From Carnegiea gigantea (taxonomy: Eukaryota; Streptophyta; Magnoliopsida; Caryophyllales; Cactaceae): a DNA stretch of 64,000 nucleotides. The notes beneath the pieces are model-generated. The model had not been told where the DNA came from. It made no database searches and saw only the letters and a list, made by a program, of their open reading frames with translations. This document shows, one piece after another, positions 43,901 to 55,236 of the stretch; position 1 is the stretch's first letter, and every line of letters starts with the position of its first letter. The DNA is taken from assembly GCA_029747015.1 (NCBI GenBank), contig JAKOGI010001343.1:186001-250000 (forward strand). The letters run 5' to 3'. The position numbers were made by a program, and so were the translations under genes.

Positions 43901-44529
43901 CCCACGATTTACTAATTTCCTCAACCCATCAACTGGAACACAAGTTAGCTTAAAGCAGTCCACTTATAAAAAAAGAAAAAAAAAAGAAGCAAAAACCATG
44001 AGAAGCATTCACAGTTCACACCGACCAAAAGGGCAGCAAACATGAGTAGATTAATACCAATAAATCCATCAAAAAAAAGAGAATGAGTTTTCGAACCAAA
44101 GAGGGGGAGGGGGAGACACAGAGAATGAGAGACGGACCTGAGGATTGAAAGCCTCAAAATTAGATCGGAGAGTGAGATGGCAACAATCGGAGTCAGAACC
44201 GAAGGGATTTTTGGGCTCTTTCTTCCAAAATTTGAAGGAAATATAGTATTAATGATTTTTGGTAATTATATTGTTGCCCCTGTTGGAAGGAGAAACATAT
44301 TTCAAGAATAGATTGATTCTCATTGTTATTCTTATTTCCTTTTAATGTATCTGTACGTAATTAATGTTTATATTTTTCTTGTTAATTATTTTTTGTTCTG
44401 AATTAATTAATTAATATGGACGGATGTGATTAAAGTGAGGATTAATCTGATGGCCCAAAAGTTCTAATTTTTGACAATGCAGGAAAAAACCCACGTCAGC
44501 ACAACATTCCTTTTATATAATAGTATAGA
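40912..44529 (-). other. Helitron 5' region: duplicated blocks and possible captured sequence
   Basis: No frame with a recognisable domain. Two imperfect direct duplications are visible: 41128-41330 versus 41565-41740 (ACACGATGTTGCATT...TTGATTACTT), and about 41815-41990 versus 42175-42370 (CCTAGGAATTAATATTATTT...GGACAATGCTCAA...GAAGGCATATAATA). At 42713-42766 a CATTCTCTCTCTCTCCTCTC unit is repeated twice. The stretch 42780-43330 is GC-richer, with an open minus frame (42983-43201) of unknown function. It could be captured host sequence, as Helitrons often carry. Confidence 0.5.
44510..44529 (-). other. Helitron 5' terminus
   Basis: The minus strand reads TCTATACTATTATATAAAAG, preceded by host A (plus-strand T at 44530). 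This start is widely shared by dicot Helitrons. Confidence 0.8.
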
Positions 44530-44722
44530 TAAGAAAAATTAATCAAAAAAATATTAAAAAGATAAAAAGCAACCCCAAGCCCCCCGTGAGCCAGCTCTCA
44601 CCTGCGAGCCTCCCCGCAAGCCGCTTACAGCAAGGCAGCCACTAGAGAACTCCGCCCCTCGGCCACCTCACCCCCTTTTCTCTCCTCCATTTTTCCTCAC
44701 AAGCCGACCATTGGAGATGGTC
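44530..44722. mobile_element. Right half of the MITE split by the Helitron
   Basis: Runs from the Helitron junction (host T at 44530) to CCATTGGAGATGGTC at about 44707-44721, which is inverted relative to GAGCATTCCCAGTGG at 26598. It contains GTGAGCC/GCGAGCC words mirroring the GGCTCAC words of the left half. I could not define a clean target-site duplication. Confidence 0.45.
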
Positions 44723-45136
44723 TAAAGGAAAACTGGGCCGAAAAAGTTCATCATCAACAAACGGGTTGTGGAAGGAAGGGCAAGTTGGTACCTATAAGTG
44801 GTATTGACACTCAAACTATTTTATTTACACTACAAATGTTTCGTACCTAATCTGTATTCATCATGAACAAATTAAGTTAGAATCTCTCTAATCTATCAAC
44901 ATGTAGGTGCAAATATTGTTCTGGATTCAATTGTGAAACTAAGTTAGGATACAATTTTTTACCTCATTAGTTTTTATTATTTCATATTTCATTATAATTG
45001 TGGTTAAACTAATAACAAGTATCGAGTCACTTAAACTAGTTTTTAACGATAACTTTAAAAATTTTTAATTATATCTATGTCCACACTCCTCCTTCCGCTT
45101 TTAAAAATGGAAAAAAAAAAACCCTTGCACCTTTTA

Positions 45137-46340
45137 GGGCGTGTTCGACCACAATATTTTAGGTAGCGTTTAGCATTTTGGCTAACTTAATACACTAATC
45201 AAGTAATTTTTAGTGTTCATTAATATAATATTTTGACTTTCATTTCAAGTTGTATTTAGCTTCTTAAGCAGCGTTTCTGAAAAGCTAATAGTATTAACTT
45301 TTGGCCTTGTTCGGCAAAGTTAGTTGTTTAGGTAGTAGGTAGCAGTTCAGGTAGTGGATAGCTGTTTATGTGACTGATTAATGTAAATTGCGGAAAAGGA
45401 TATAAATAATATCCAAATATAAATTTTTCAAAGAATATTTTTTTGCCAAAAAATATGAAACTTTACTTTTAAATGCCAAAAACTAATACTATTAACTTTT
45501 CAAAAATGCTGCTTAAAACGTTAAACGCTACTTGATATGCTAGGCCATGTTCAGCAAAATTAGCTGTTTAGGTAGCGAATAGCGGTTTAGGTAGCGCATA
45601 ACTGTTTGGATAGCAGATAGAGTTTCTAATTTAGCTGTTAGCGAATAGCTGTTTATATGAGCGGTTGAAACTAATGTGTTCGGTAAGTTTAGCTGTTAGG
45701 CTAACTGATTAATGTAAATTGACATAAAAGGATATAAATAATTTCTAAAGATAAAATTTTGAAAGGATATTTTTGACTGAAATATGAAATGCTACTTTTA
45801 AATGTCAAACATTAATACTATTAGCTTTTCAAAAATACTGCTTAAAACGCTAAACGCTACTTGAAATGTTAGTCAAAATGTAAACGCTAAAAATTAACTA
45901 ATTAGTGTATTGACCTGGTTCAAACACTAAACGTTACATAAAACACTGTTACCGAACACGATCATAGTCAAAACACTTGGTCACTGAACACTAAAAATTG
46001 ACTGATTAGTATATTAATTTGGTTAAAACACTAAATACTATTTAAAATGCTATTGCCGAATAGGGCTTTTGGTATTTAAAAGTAGCATTTCACATTTTTT
46101 GAAAAAAAAAATCCTTCGAAAATTTTATTTTTAGAAATTATCTATACTGTTTTATGTCAATTGATATTAAGTAATTAAACGAACAACTAAATTTATCAAA
46201 CATATTTGTTTCAACCACTCATCTAAATAGCTATCTGCTAATAGTTAAATTAAAAATATTATCTATTATCAAAACAGTTATGCGCTACTTAAATCATTAT
46301 CCACTTCTTAAACTAGTAATTTTGGCAAACAAAGTCTAAA
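45137..46340. repeat. Modular repeat region, probably nested non-autonomous TIR elements
   Basis: At least three partial copies of a module run: TTCGGCAAA.TTAG.TGTTTAGGTAG, GATAGCTGTTTAT, CTGATTAATGTAAATTG, AAAGGATATAAATAAT, CTTTTAAATG.CAAA, TTAGCTTTTCAAAAAT, CTGCTTAAAACG. Starts are near 45137, 45305 and 45541, and inverted forms (ACCGAACACG, TTGCCGAATAGGG) occur at 45950 and 46052. This pattern of internal and inverted copies suggests several related elements inserted into one another. No coding sequence. Confidence 0.5.
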
Positions 46341-46509
46341 TTTTTTAAATGGATAATCAACCAGACTACCAAACGCCGTTTTACATTTTTTCCTTGTCTT
46401 TCAATACGTTTATTTTTTTGCTTCATTATCCATTCCAAGTTAAAAAAAGTAAAACAAAGGCAGCAAACCCGGAAAACGGCGCCGTATCAAGCGCTCTTAT
46501 TTTAGCTAC

Positions 46510-46652
46510 TACGCCCGCTATAAGTACCTGAATTTCCAAACCTCTCACTTTGCCTCCAAAATTCTCTCCCCTTCCCAATTCCCCCTCCGCTCACTCTCCT
46601 CTGCAATCGCCGTCTCTCCCTCCTTCCCTCCTCTCCTTTCTCTCTCCTCCCG
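46510..46652 (+). promoter_or_regulatory. bZIP gene core promoter / 5' leader candidate
   Basis: A TATA-like CTATAAGTA at about 46518-46526 precedes a C/T-rich stretch (46545-46650) typical of plant 5' leaders. Assignment is by position and composition only. Confidence 0.4.
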
Positions 46653-49600
46653 ATGTTCCCGCCGGCGATCATCGGGGGAACTACCTCCGCCTCCGCCGGC
46701 GAGACCATCGAAGAGAGAGAGATGGAGAGGATTCGGAGTGAGCAACGGCGATTATTCACCGATAATCAGGGGAGAGATTACGGTAACAGCGATGCTCAAC
46801 TGGTGTCATCGTCTTCATCATCGCCTCCGTTAACCGCTGTCCCTCTCCGACGAGTCCACTCGGAGTACACGTTCCGATTCGCCGAGGAGGTTAACCTAAT
46901 CGCCGACGTCGGATCCCCTGCTACGAGTGGAAGCTTGGAGAGAGGTCCAGGCGGTAAGGATGAGGATGATGATCTATTTGCTTCATATATGGATTTGGAG
47001 AAGATAGAGAGCGCAGATATCGCCGATCACAGTTTTCCTCGAGGTAATGATGAGGATCAGAATGATGAGGATAAGAATAATCTAAATTTGCTCCGACGAT
47101 GTCGATCGGCGGGGGATATGTGTGGGTCTTTGATTGATAATGGTAATTCTAATAATAAGAAAGCTCAGGATGGTGCTTGTGAGGTTAAGAAGGCTATGTC
47201 CCCTGATAAATTGGCTGAATTGTGGATTCTTGATCCTAAACGAGCGAAGAGGTAAGGGTTCTTAAGTTTGAATTTCTTTTAAATTAACAATAATTATCGG
47301 CCAATCGATTGAACTCTCCCCCCCCCCCCTTCCTTCCTTTCGAGTGATGAGGTTGCATACGTAGGATTAATCAAATTTCCTTGTGTGTGGTATCATAAAA
47401 ACCAAAGAAAAACTTCTTTGGGTTCTATTAACTAGTTCAAAAATAAACTATCGGGTTTGTTTTGTTACTAATGAGGCTTTTGTTGATGGATATTAATATC
47501 TTCCTGTAATCATATTTGCATAGGCCACAGGCTCTTATTTGTAATACTTACAAAAAAAAACTTCCCATTCTTAGGGATATCCTCAAGGAATCAATGGTCT
47601 AACATCATATATCAGCGCAGAAGACTAAGTAAAATGACCAATTAGCAGAATGGTTTTCTCTTACTTAGATACAATTTTTTGTTGTTGTTGGCATCTGGCC
47701 AAATGATTTAGCAAATGTCTTGGGCCATTAATCCCCTATTCATGCCTTGCAAAATAATAAATTGGCACAATGTCAGATAAAAGGTCCCTTTTAACAGAAG
47801 TGACAATAAGAGGCCTTTGTAAGCAACTTTGTAACCAGGATGATCTTACCTCATTGGTCACTATTTTGCAATTCAAATATGCAAAATGCTGCAAACATTT
47901 TATGTACTTTATTGTAGTTGTGCTTTGTGCATTGCGATTTCCCTGAGCTTGAATGAGATACTAGAATTTTCTTCTGCACTGTATCAGAGGGTTCATCTTA
48001 TATGGTCTTTCATGCGGTAGTGTAGATACGATACCCTATGCTTCTTATTTCTTAGCCAAAAGAAGGGGGGGGGGGGAATTCACATGTCAAATTCACAATA
48101 TGTATTTGTCAACTTGCTAGTTCTGCTGTGCAGCAAGGATCATTCTGGAAACTAAACGAATTAGCATGAGTTTCAATACTTAATTCTGTGTTTTATGCAG
48201 GATTTTGGCAAATAGGCAGTCTGCAGCTCGTTCAAAAGAAAGGAAGGCACGGTATATGGTGGAATTAGAGAAAAGGGTCCAATCCTTGCGAACAGAAGCT
48301 ACAGCTCTCTCCGTACAGATCTCACTCTTTGAGGTTTGGCCATTGAACTCTTGCTTAACTTGCTGCCAATATCTTTTGTGTTCTATTGGAATTTGCTCGG
48401 CTAACTTGATTGGGATCATAGATTCATTTTCGACAAAAAATGGATTATTTTGATTGTTGTAGCTCGTCTATAGTTGCCCTTTTAGACCCCCCATTTTTTT
48501 CCTCTCCCTCTTGACAAAAAGGAGGAAGAGAAGACACGGGGACACCAACGGTTGCACGATGCCAAATGCATCAGAAATTTCTGTTGAAGGGAATTCACAC
48601 CACAAATAAATTCAGGAAAACTAGAGGTTTTATTTCTCCAAGAGCGCCATCAAATGGCTTCTTTTGGTTTCAAGAAAGGCAGATTCTACTTTGGTTTGGG
48701 GGCTTGTGCACCAATTTCCATTTTTGAATTGATCAATGAAGACATGATGGTAATGAATAGCCAACATTTGATGCGTTCTGGATCACAACATGATCTTAGA
48801 TGGAATTTTGACAATGAATAAGATAGGGACTACCACAGGTTTGGGGTTTGTTTTGCCCCGGGGGAGGGGGGGGGTGTCTTTCCTAGCTCCCTGCAACACC
48901 AGTAGGCATGTATATAGACCTGGACAATGTTATTTACATTGTTACCTGACCTAAATGAACCAAAAGCAGGACTGACCTACACTCAAAATATGACAAGCCC
49001 AAATCTGACTTGATCCCATCTCCTGGTCTACTGTATTGAATATTGATTGCATTGTTTTAACGAGCTCATTAGAAAAATTTACTCAAAGTAGTCCAAACTC
49101 TAAGTAGCTGCTCAAAATCTACACTGGACACATATTCTGTGTCGAACCAACCATAATCAATCTAGGGGGATTCAGCTGTTTGTTGGATATAGTTGGAATG
49201 TTGGATCTGCTTATTCACATGTGTGGAATGAGGTCTGATACCATCAACAGACATTGAAATGGACGATGTTTCTCATTCATTATCCCCATTCTTGCAAGTG
49301 CATTGTACTGACTTCTATGCAATATTGTGAATGTTGTTTTCTTCCTTTCCAGAGAGACACATCTGGTTTGACAAATGAAAACACAGAATTGAGACGCCAG
49401 TTAGAGTCCATGGAACAACATGCTCAGCTGCGCGATGGTATGTATCATCCCTGGCATATATCAAAGAATTACTGAATCCATGCTTGCTATTGTTTCAGAC
49501 TGTATCTCCCAAAATAAACCAATTAATTGAAGTATTCTGCATTTTGTGAAACAGCTCTAATTGATGCACTCAAGCAAGAAATAGAGCGACTCAAGGTTGC

Positions 49601-50246
49601 AACAGGGGAGCCTACAACTGCTACAGATACATTCATTATGCATGTCCAAAACATTCCACAGCCGCAGCAACAACCCCAAACACAGCAATTGCTGGTGGAC
49701 TCCTCTCAGCCCAAATTGCCACGGTTATACCCATATGAGCCAAGCATGTCAAACCCTAATCATGTCGACTTACATACGCCAAAGCTGTCACATGTGCCTT
49801 CTTTTGAGCTAAACATCCCGTGCAGTCAAGCACTTGACTCAGTCAGGACCAAGAAGTCTCACATCAATCCACCAGAGCACATATTGCCTAGCCTTCAACA
49901 AGCAGTGGTGGACTCATCCAATATGAAATCACAACAAATGCATACATTTGACCCAAACTTGTTACACTTGCCTGAGCCAGCAAAGGTGCCATCAATCTAT
50001 CCTTTAGAAAAAGGCCTTTATCTTCCGTCTCTTGACTCATCCCAGCCCAGAATGCCACAGTTTTGTACTACCGAAACTAATATGCATGCCTCTCTCCAGC
50101 CTAGTGAGTCAACCCATTGCTCTCTACCTCAAGAGCCATTTGAAACAAACTTTTTGAATGGCAGTAGCCAATGGGCTGGTCCAGGTCGTTCAGGGGCGGT
50201 CTTAGACCGGTCAGGGTTGGTGCCTGTTGGATACTGGGCCGTTTAG
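46653..50246 (+). CDS. Group I bZIP transcription factor (four exons)
   Basis: Exons by GT/AG sites and frame: 46653-47251, 48201-48333, 49353-49437 and 49555-50246. Exon 1 carries [10 protein letters not shown] and LRRCRSAGD (group I phosphosite-like motifs, possible 14-3-3 contacts), a [13 protein letters not shown] acidic block and [15 protein letters not shown]. Exon 2 has the basic region [20 protein letters not shown], with Lys where most bZIPs have Arg (N-x7-K), diagnostic of plant group I (VIP1, RSG, bZIP18/29/52 relatives). A long leucine zipper follows through LFE / [17 protein letters not shown] / [14 protein letters not shown]. The C-terminus is Gln/Pro-rich with repeated [18 protein letters not shown] units. 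It should be a nuclear DNA-binding dimer linked to development or osmotic/mechanical signalling. The start at 46653 is the first ATG of the open frame; the ATG at 46722 is an alternative. Confidence 0.9.
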
Positions 50247-51525
50247 ACTTTGGACCACCTGTAACAGGTCAACTGAGCCATAGAAGCCCACGAAGAGTAT
50301 GTGTAGAAAAACAAAAATGACCGGCCATATGGCAAATCAGCAGCCTACAAGATGAGCCACGAACGGAAAGGGCTCAAACTTCAAGCAGAATGACTCTAAG
50401 GGCTAGGTCTGCTTCATTTATAGAACAGTTTCCTGCAATGCTCAACTACGTTGAGTGTTCTCTTCTCGAAAGGCTCATTGGGGGTGTGCTAGTATGTACC
50501 ATTCGTTTATAAGAATTCAGCAGATTAGTTAACTAAGCATTCTGAAACCCTAAAATGTGCAGCAAGGGAGTGCATTTATGTACATGATTCATGCTGAACT
50601 TGTGCATATGTACTAGTTGAAAACAGAGAAAAAGTAAACATATTTTGTTAACGAAGGCACAAAATGTGTGTTTATACTTTGTAGGGGATGTTTGTTTTTT
50701 TGGGAGAGAGAATGGAGGAAATGACAATAAGATTGCATAGTGTCTTATTAGTCTGGTTGATCATCATTTGTTTTTTGCAAATGTTGCATTTTTTTGTACA
50801 TATCAACCTGATTTAATGACATATTTCCTTTTCTCAGAAAAGTGATGATTTTTCTACAGAGGCAAGGAGTCTATGCGGCTTAACTATATTACAATAACAG
50901 TAACTCTCAATCTCTCACTGTGGTCAGACTTCTTGTTAAGTTCGACGAGATTTAGATGTAGAAAAGTAATACCCTATATATTTTATTTATTTATTTATTT
51001 ATTTATTTTGATGTAACCAAATGTATCCACCGCCGATCGTAGTGACTAATCCCCTCGCCCCGCGAGCTCCACTTAAGAGTAAATGACTGACCAAGAATTG
51101 ATATCCACTCCCAAAGGTCAAGGATCGAACCCCCTGACAAATAATCTAATACCTTATATTTGAAATCTCTAATACTGTACGAAAGTAAGACTCACATTGA
51201 GAGTTGTTGTGAGTAAGTTGAGCACCTAATTCCATAATAATCTGGCTAGACTCTTGGATCTTAGGCGTTGGGACTTGATTATTTTTCCTCTATGTGCTAA
51301 ATTTTATATGCTTTTGGCATATATGTGAAATGTTGATTGAGGCAGTACAGATCCTTTTGCTTTATTTATCTCGTACAAGGAATTGTTAATTGAGGCGAAA
51401 GTCATTGTTCGCCATTTCGTGTAAGATTTGGTATGCTTTAAAGCTAACCTGAAACTCAGTACATGAAAAGCAAATTCAGACCACCAATCAACATAGGCTT
51501 CCATTGATTCTAACGTTCCGAACGT
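50247..51525. other. bZIP 3' flank and spacer with an (ATTT)n / SINE-like patch
   Basis: The first few hundred bases should include the bZIP 3' UTR; I do not see a decisive poly(A) signal. At 50978-51009 there is an (ATTT)n run followed, to about 51150, by GC-richer sequence ending GGTCAAGGATCGAACCCC. Its reverse complement, GGTTCGATCC, resembles a pol III B box. This may be a minus-strand SINE with an ATTT tail, but I found no A box or duplications. Confidence 0.3.
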
Positions 51526-51528
51526 TTA

Positions 51529-52323
51529 GGGTCTGTTTGTTTTCAGTGTTTTGAAAGAGTTGTTAGTAGGTTGGAGCTTGTTGGAGTAAGTTGAAGCAGT
51601 TTGGAGTAGGTTTGACTAGCAGTTAGTACGTCGGAGCGGGTAGGAGTAGGTTGGAAGCAAGTTGGAGCGTTTTGGAGGGTTTTTATTGTGATTCTTCTAA
51701 TGTTATGATTATCAATGATAATTTATGTTGAATATATCACGTTTTTGTAACAATTATTGTACAATATATTTAGGAAAATAATATAACAGAAAAGTTGAAT
51801 GTCATCGTAATACATGACCAAACGTTAGTCTATGATAACCATATGCCTTTCTTTATAAGTAAAATTAGCATATATTGAATTATTGTTTCTCGATGTGAAA
51901 ATCATATTAGCTATTGCATCTCTACATTCATTCATTGCTTGCTTGTTTCGCGCATCATATAACCCAATGTTGGGAACGGTTGTAATGTTTGCCAGTTTCG
52001 GTAAAATTGGTATCCCTTTTTTCATGCATTCGGATGAAGTTATGTAACGCGCAACATGATATAATTATATTAATTTGTCGTTCTCTATTTACTGGAGACA
52101 TTCTGTCATTTAAGATCTTCTAAGTGTTCTTTAATACTCCAACCATTCTCTTGATGATGTTAGAGTAGGTAGGAGCGGGTTAGAGTAGGTTGAATCAGGT
52201 TAGAGCAGGTTAGAGCAGGTTGAAGTAGGTTTGACTAGCAGTTAGCAGATTTGAGCAGATTGGAACAGCTTCGAGCAAGCTGGAGCAGGTAGTAGGTGCA
52301 AAATGCTGAAAACGAACAGACCC
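51529..52323. mobile_element. PIF/Harbinger element relic, 795 bp, TTA duplications
   Basis: Ends GGGTCTGTTTGTTTTCAG and CTGAAAACGAACAGACCC are inverted repeats with one mismatch. They are flanked by TTA on both sides (51526-51528 and 52324-52326), the PIF/Harbinger target site. Both subterminal zones carry repeated GTTGGAG/GGTTAGAGCAGG modules. The middle encodes a transposase fragment on the minus strand. Confidence 0.85.
51825..52170 (-). pseudogene. Harbinger (DDE_Tnp_4) transposase C-terminal fragment
   Basis: The minus strand reads VGVLKNT-stop-KILNDRMS, then REQRQINIII-type text ending SCCALHNFIRMHEKRD (about 52010-52150). It continues after a frameshift as QAMNECRDAIANMIFTSRNN. The A-LHNF-I block is the conserved C-terminal part of PIF/Harbinger transposases (also the ALP1-like family). 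The rest of the transposase is deleted. Confidence 0.7.
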
Positions 52324-52869
52324 TTATTGGAATTGGCCTTTTTGTAAATAATGACATCTATAAAGATAAGGTCACTTATATCTGAATCTCTTCAAACTCC
52401 ACACAGGATTCACACTAAAATTTTTGTATTGTCAGCCAGTGACAACAACTCAACAAGTCCACCAATACGACTTAAAGTACTTTCCCATCTGTCTATACAT
52501 TTTTTTTTTTCTTTTGGGGGTGGGAGGGCGATCCAAAAGAGATCAAATTTTCCACAAACTTAAATTTTGCTACTCTTTTTTTTTTTTGGGTTGGATATAA
52601 TTTGAGGTGCACAGTGACATGGAAATCTAAAATCTAAAATTTTGATTTTCACATATATGACTAACTTACCGGTCATTCATAATTGCTATCCTTTAAACTC
52701 TTTTTCTTTTTTTGCGACAAAATGTATAAATTTCATTAAACTATAATAAGTCATCCGGTATTTAAAATCTAAATCTGATACCAAAAATGTAATCTTAAGT
52801 GTCAGAACAAAATACGGCTACAAAAATCAAATTTGAAACCTATTGAAAGAGCGTCTTCTCTTGTACTGC

Positions 52870-53195
52870 TGTTTTTCATCATTACAGCATGGGCAAGAGA
52901 CTCATATATATATGTATATATGTGTGTGTGTGTGTGTTTGTGAGAGAGAGAGGGAGAGAGTGCAAATGATGTGGTGCTGACATGTGTCCCATTAGCATTT
53001 AAGGTTTACCAATAGGTTTAAGAATTAATACATGAAGCCAATGTGATCAAGTATATAGGTTAAACGGGTTCTGTTAATGGTAAATTATGCTTTGCAATTT
53101 AAAGCAATAATTAATAGATTTAAGAACTAATACAGGAAAATAATATGATGAAGTATGTACCAACCATGCATAGCACGGGTTTAAAACCTAGCTAG
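52870..53195 (+). mobile_element. Second Helitron, 3' end only identified
   Basis: The sequence ends GCACGGGTTTAAAACCTAG then CTAG (53192-53195) before T. The hairpin is CCATGC-ATA-GCACGG (53164-53178, one mismatch). Upstream are GTGCTGACATGTGTCCCATTA and a duplicated ATAGrTTTAAGAAyTAATACA phrase (about 53012 and 53114). The 5' end was not found, so the left limit is arbitrary. A non-autonomous copy related to the 26792-44529 element is likely. Confidence 0.65.
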
Positions 53196-54614
53196 TTCTT
53201 CTTTAAGCTAGAAATTTGCTGATCTATTATAGATTGTGTGAAGAAGATTAACAACTGACAAGGTGGATTGCACTCCAAATATCGAAGACCATTGGAGATC
53301 CGAATATAAATTGGCGTCTTGAGATGATTTATCTAGATATGTAAAAAGCGGCCCGAAATCATATTCAAACTGATACTGAAATAGCTGACTTGATGTTGAC
53401 CTAACTAGAAATGACCAGAATCGAACCGAACTCGACTCGAACATTTCCCATCTAAGTTATTTTTATTTATTTATTTATGTTTGCAAGAAAAGCTTATTGG
53501 ACTAAAAATCAACTGATCTAAAATCAACTCGAGCCGAAATAGACAGATCCGAAATCGAATCCAAAACGAATCTTGTTGACTGGCACCCAAACCAAATGAC
53601 CCATTTGACAAGTCTAGATTCATCCCACAAACACCAGACAAGAACACAAAAAATCCGAACAAAACAGATATAAACACTTTATGAAAGGCCACACCAAAAT
53701 AGAAAAGAACTAAACCTAAGGCATTCATTGTTTGTTTTTTTTTTTTTTTTGGTTGGGTAAATATAGATCACCTATTTGGACTCCCTATCACAAAAAAGAT
53801 CCAACAGACCAATTAGCTTAGGAGATGGGGAACAAAACTACTAGATCCAAGGCCCAATCTACACCCCTCTGCTATCCCAATTAATTGACAAAGAAGATCC
53901 CACAAATTTGAACCAGGGTGGGGAGTGTGGGACATAGACAATTGTGCTAATCTGCTACAAGTAGATTGCAACCTAAGGTGTTCATTTGAGAAATGCCTAT
54001 TAGTGTATGCTCTGTTTGCGCGTGAAGAGATAACTTTTGTCTGATAATTGATATATCACTTCATGTGAGTACTTGAATTTCCTTTTCAGACTCCATATGA
54101 GTCACAGGACTATCCAATTGTCTCTTACGGGCAATCATGGCACAAAAATCCCATCATTCCACTGCACTTCAAATTTTGTGGAAAATTGAATCTTCATAAA
54201 TCGAGTTTTACATACTTGATTGGCAATGGATCGAGCAAATTGTAAGCTTATATATACCTACTAAGGTCATACATTTTATTAATATAAGATAACACTACGA
54301 GAATATTGTGTTGTTCTTAATTTCTTGGGTGGACTGTTAATAAGGCCTAACATTATATGTGACATTAGCTCCCCCCCCAACAAAAAAAAAAAGAACATTT
54401 ACATGTGGTGTGATTTGAAATGAGGTATAGTGGTTGATCAAGATCAAGTAACATACCATGATACCATATAAACAAAGGCAAGGATAAGGAAGAGTATTGT
54501 TTTTAGCACTTCCCCTTTCCATCTAATTTCATTGATATCCAACAAATACTAGTTACAAGCTGACACCCAATAGAACTAGGATTACAAAAGAGATAAATCC
54601 TATTCAGATGCTAA
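53196..54614. other. Intergenic, no gene recognised
   Basis: AT-rich spacer. A few reverse-strand frames (53208-53444, 53471-53728) have low-complexity or no recognisable content. Confidence 0.45.
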
Positions 54615-55017
54615 GGCTCTGTTAGGACTTTGGAAAATTTAGTAGAAAGAAAAAAATTTCGAAAAGTAACTTTTTCTTTTGTGTTTGGTTTAGAGAAAAA
54701 TGCAAAGGAAAAAATATTGAGGAAAATACAGTACAAAATTTATTAGAAATAAGTGACAAAATTTTACTCATAAATTATGAAAAGAGTTTGGAAAGAGTTT
54801 TCAAAATAATTCTCGACCTTCTCCACCTCACAGTGCTTAGATGATATTAACATGATTCAAGTAATTCATTAACATACAAATTTTCCATCCAAATTATTAT
54901 AGTTTTTCCTCAGTCCAAACAAGAGGAAAAAAATCACTTTCTCTCTACCTTTTTTTCTTTACATTTTTTTCATTCAATTTTTCTTTCTACCAAATTTTCT
55001 TAGCACCAAATGGAGCC
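54615..55017. mobile_element. MITE with TAA duplications, 403 bp
   Basis: The left end GGCTCTGTTAGG and right end CCAAATGGAGCC are imperfect inverted repeats. TAA flanks both sides (54612-54614 and 55018-55020). Extended AT-rich inverted similarity (AAATTTAGTAGAAAG near the left; CTTTCTACCAAATTTTCTTAG near the right) supports a Tourist-like element. Confidence 0.65.
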
Positions 55018-55041
55018 TAAAAGATAAACTATATCACAAAT

Positions 55042-55196
55042 CACACACACACACACATACATATATATACACACACACACATATATATATAATATAGATA
55101 TATATATATATATATAATATATATATATAATATATATATATATAATATATAATACACACACACACACACATATATGCGCGTGTATATATATATATA

Positions 55197-55235
<39 letters not shown>

Positions 55236-55236
55236 C
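55042..55236. repeat. (AC)n/(AT)n microsatellite block
   Basis: Alternating CA and TA dinucleotide runs. All reverse-strand open frames here read YIYIYI/VCVCVC and are artefacts of the repeat. Confidence 0.95.

Larger units (their letters stand above)
26792..44529 (-). mobile_element. Helitron, autonomous-type but decayed, with nested Gypsy element
   Basis: On the minus strand the element starts TCTATACTATTATATAAAAG (44529 downward), the common 5' end of plant Helitrons. It ends CACGGGTCCAAACTAG at 26792. The insertion lies between host A and T (plus strand: A|CTAG...GA|T), the Helitron target rule. It encodes a Rep/helicase with N-terminal zinc finger, Helitron_like_N domain, HUH nuclease motif, double-tyrosine motif and PIF1-type helicase, followed by an RPA-like gene. 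Total length is 17.7 kb, or about 10.9 kb without the Gypsy insertion. Stops and frameshifts show decay. The 3' hairpin is weak. Confidence 0.85.

Noticed and set aside
46502..46759. Minus-strand frames over the bZIP first exon
   Set aside because: Antisense of the bZIP 5' leader and exon 1; Arg/Glu-rich text reflects the C/T-rich leader.
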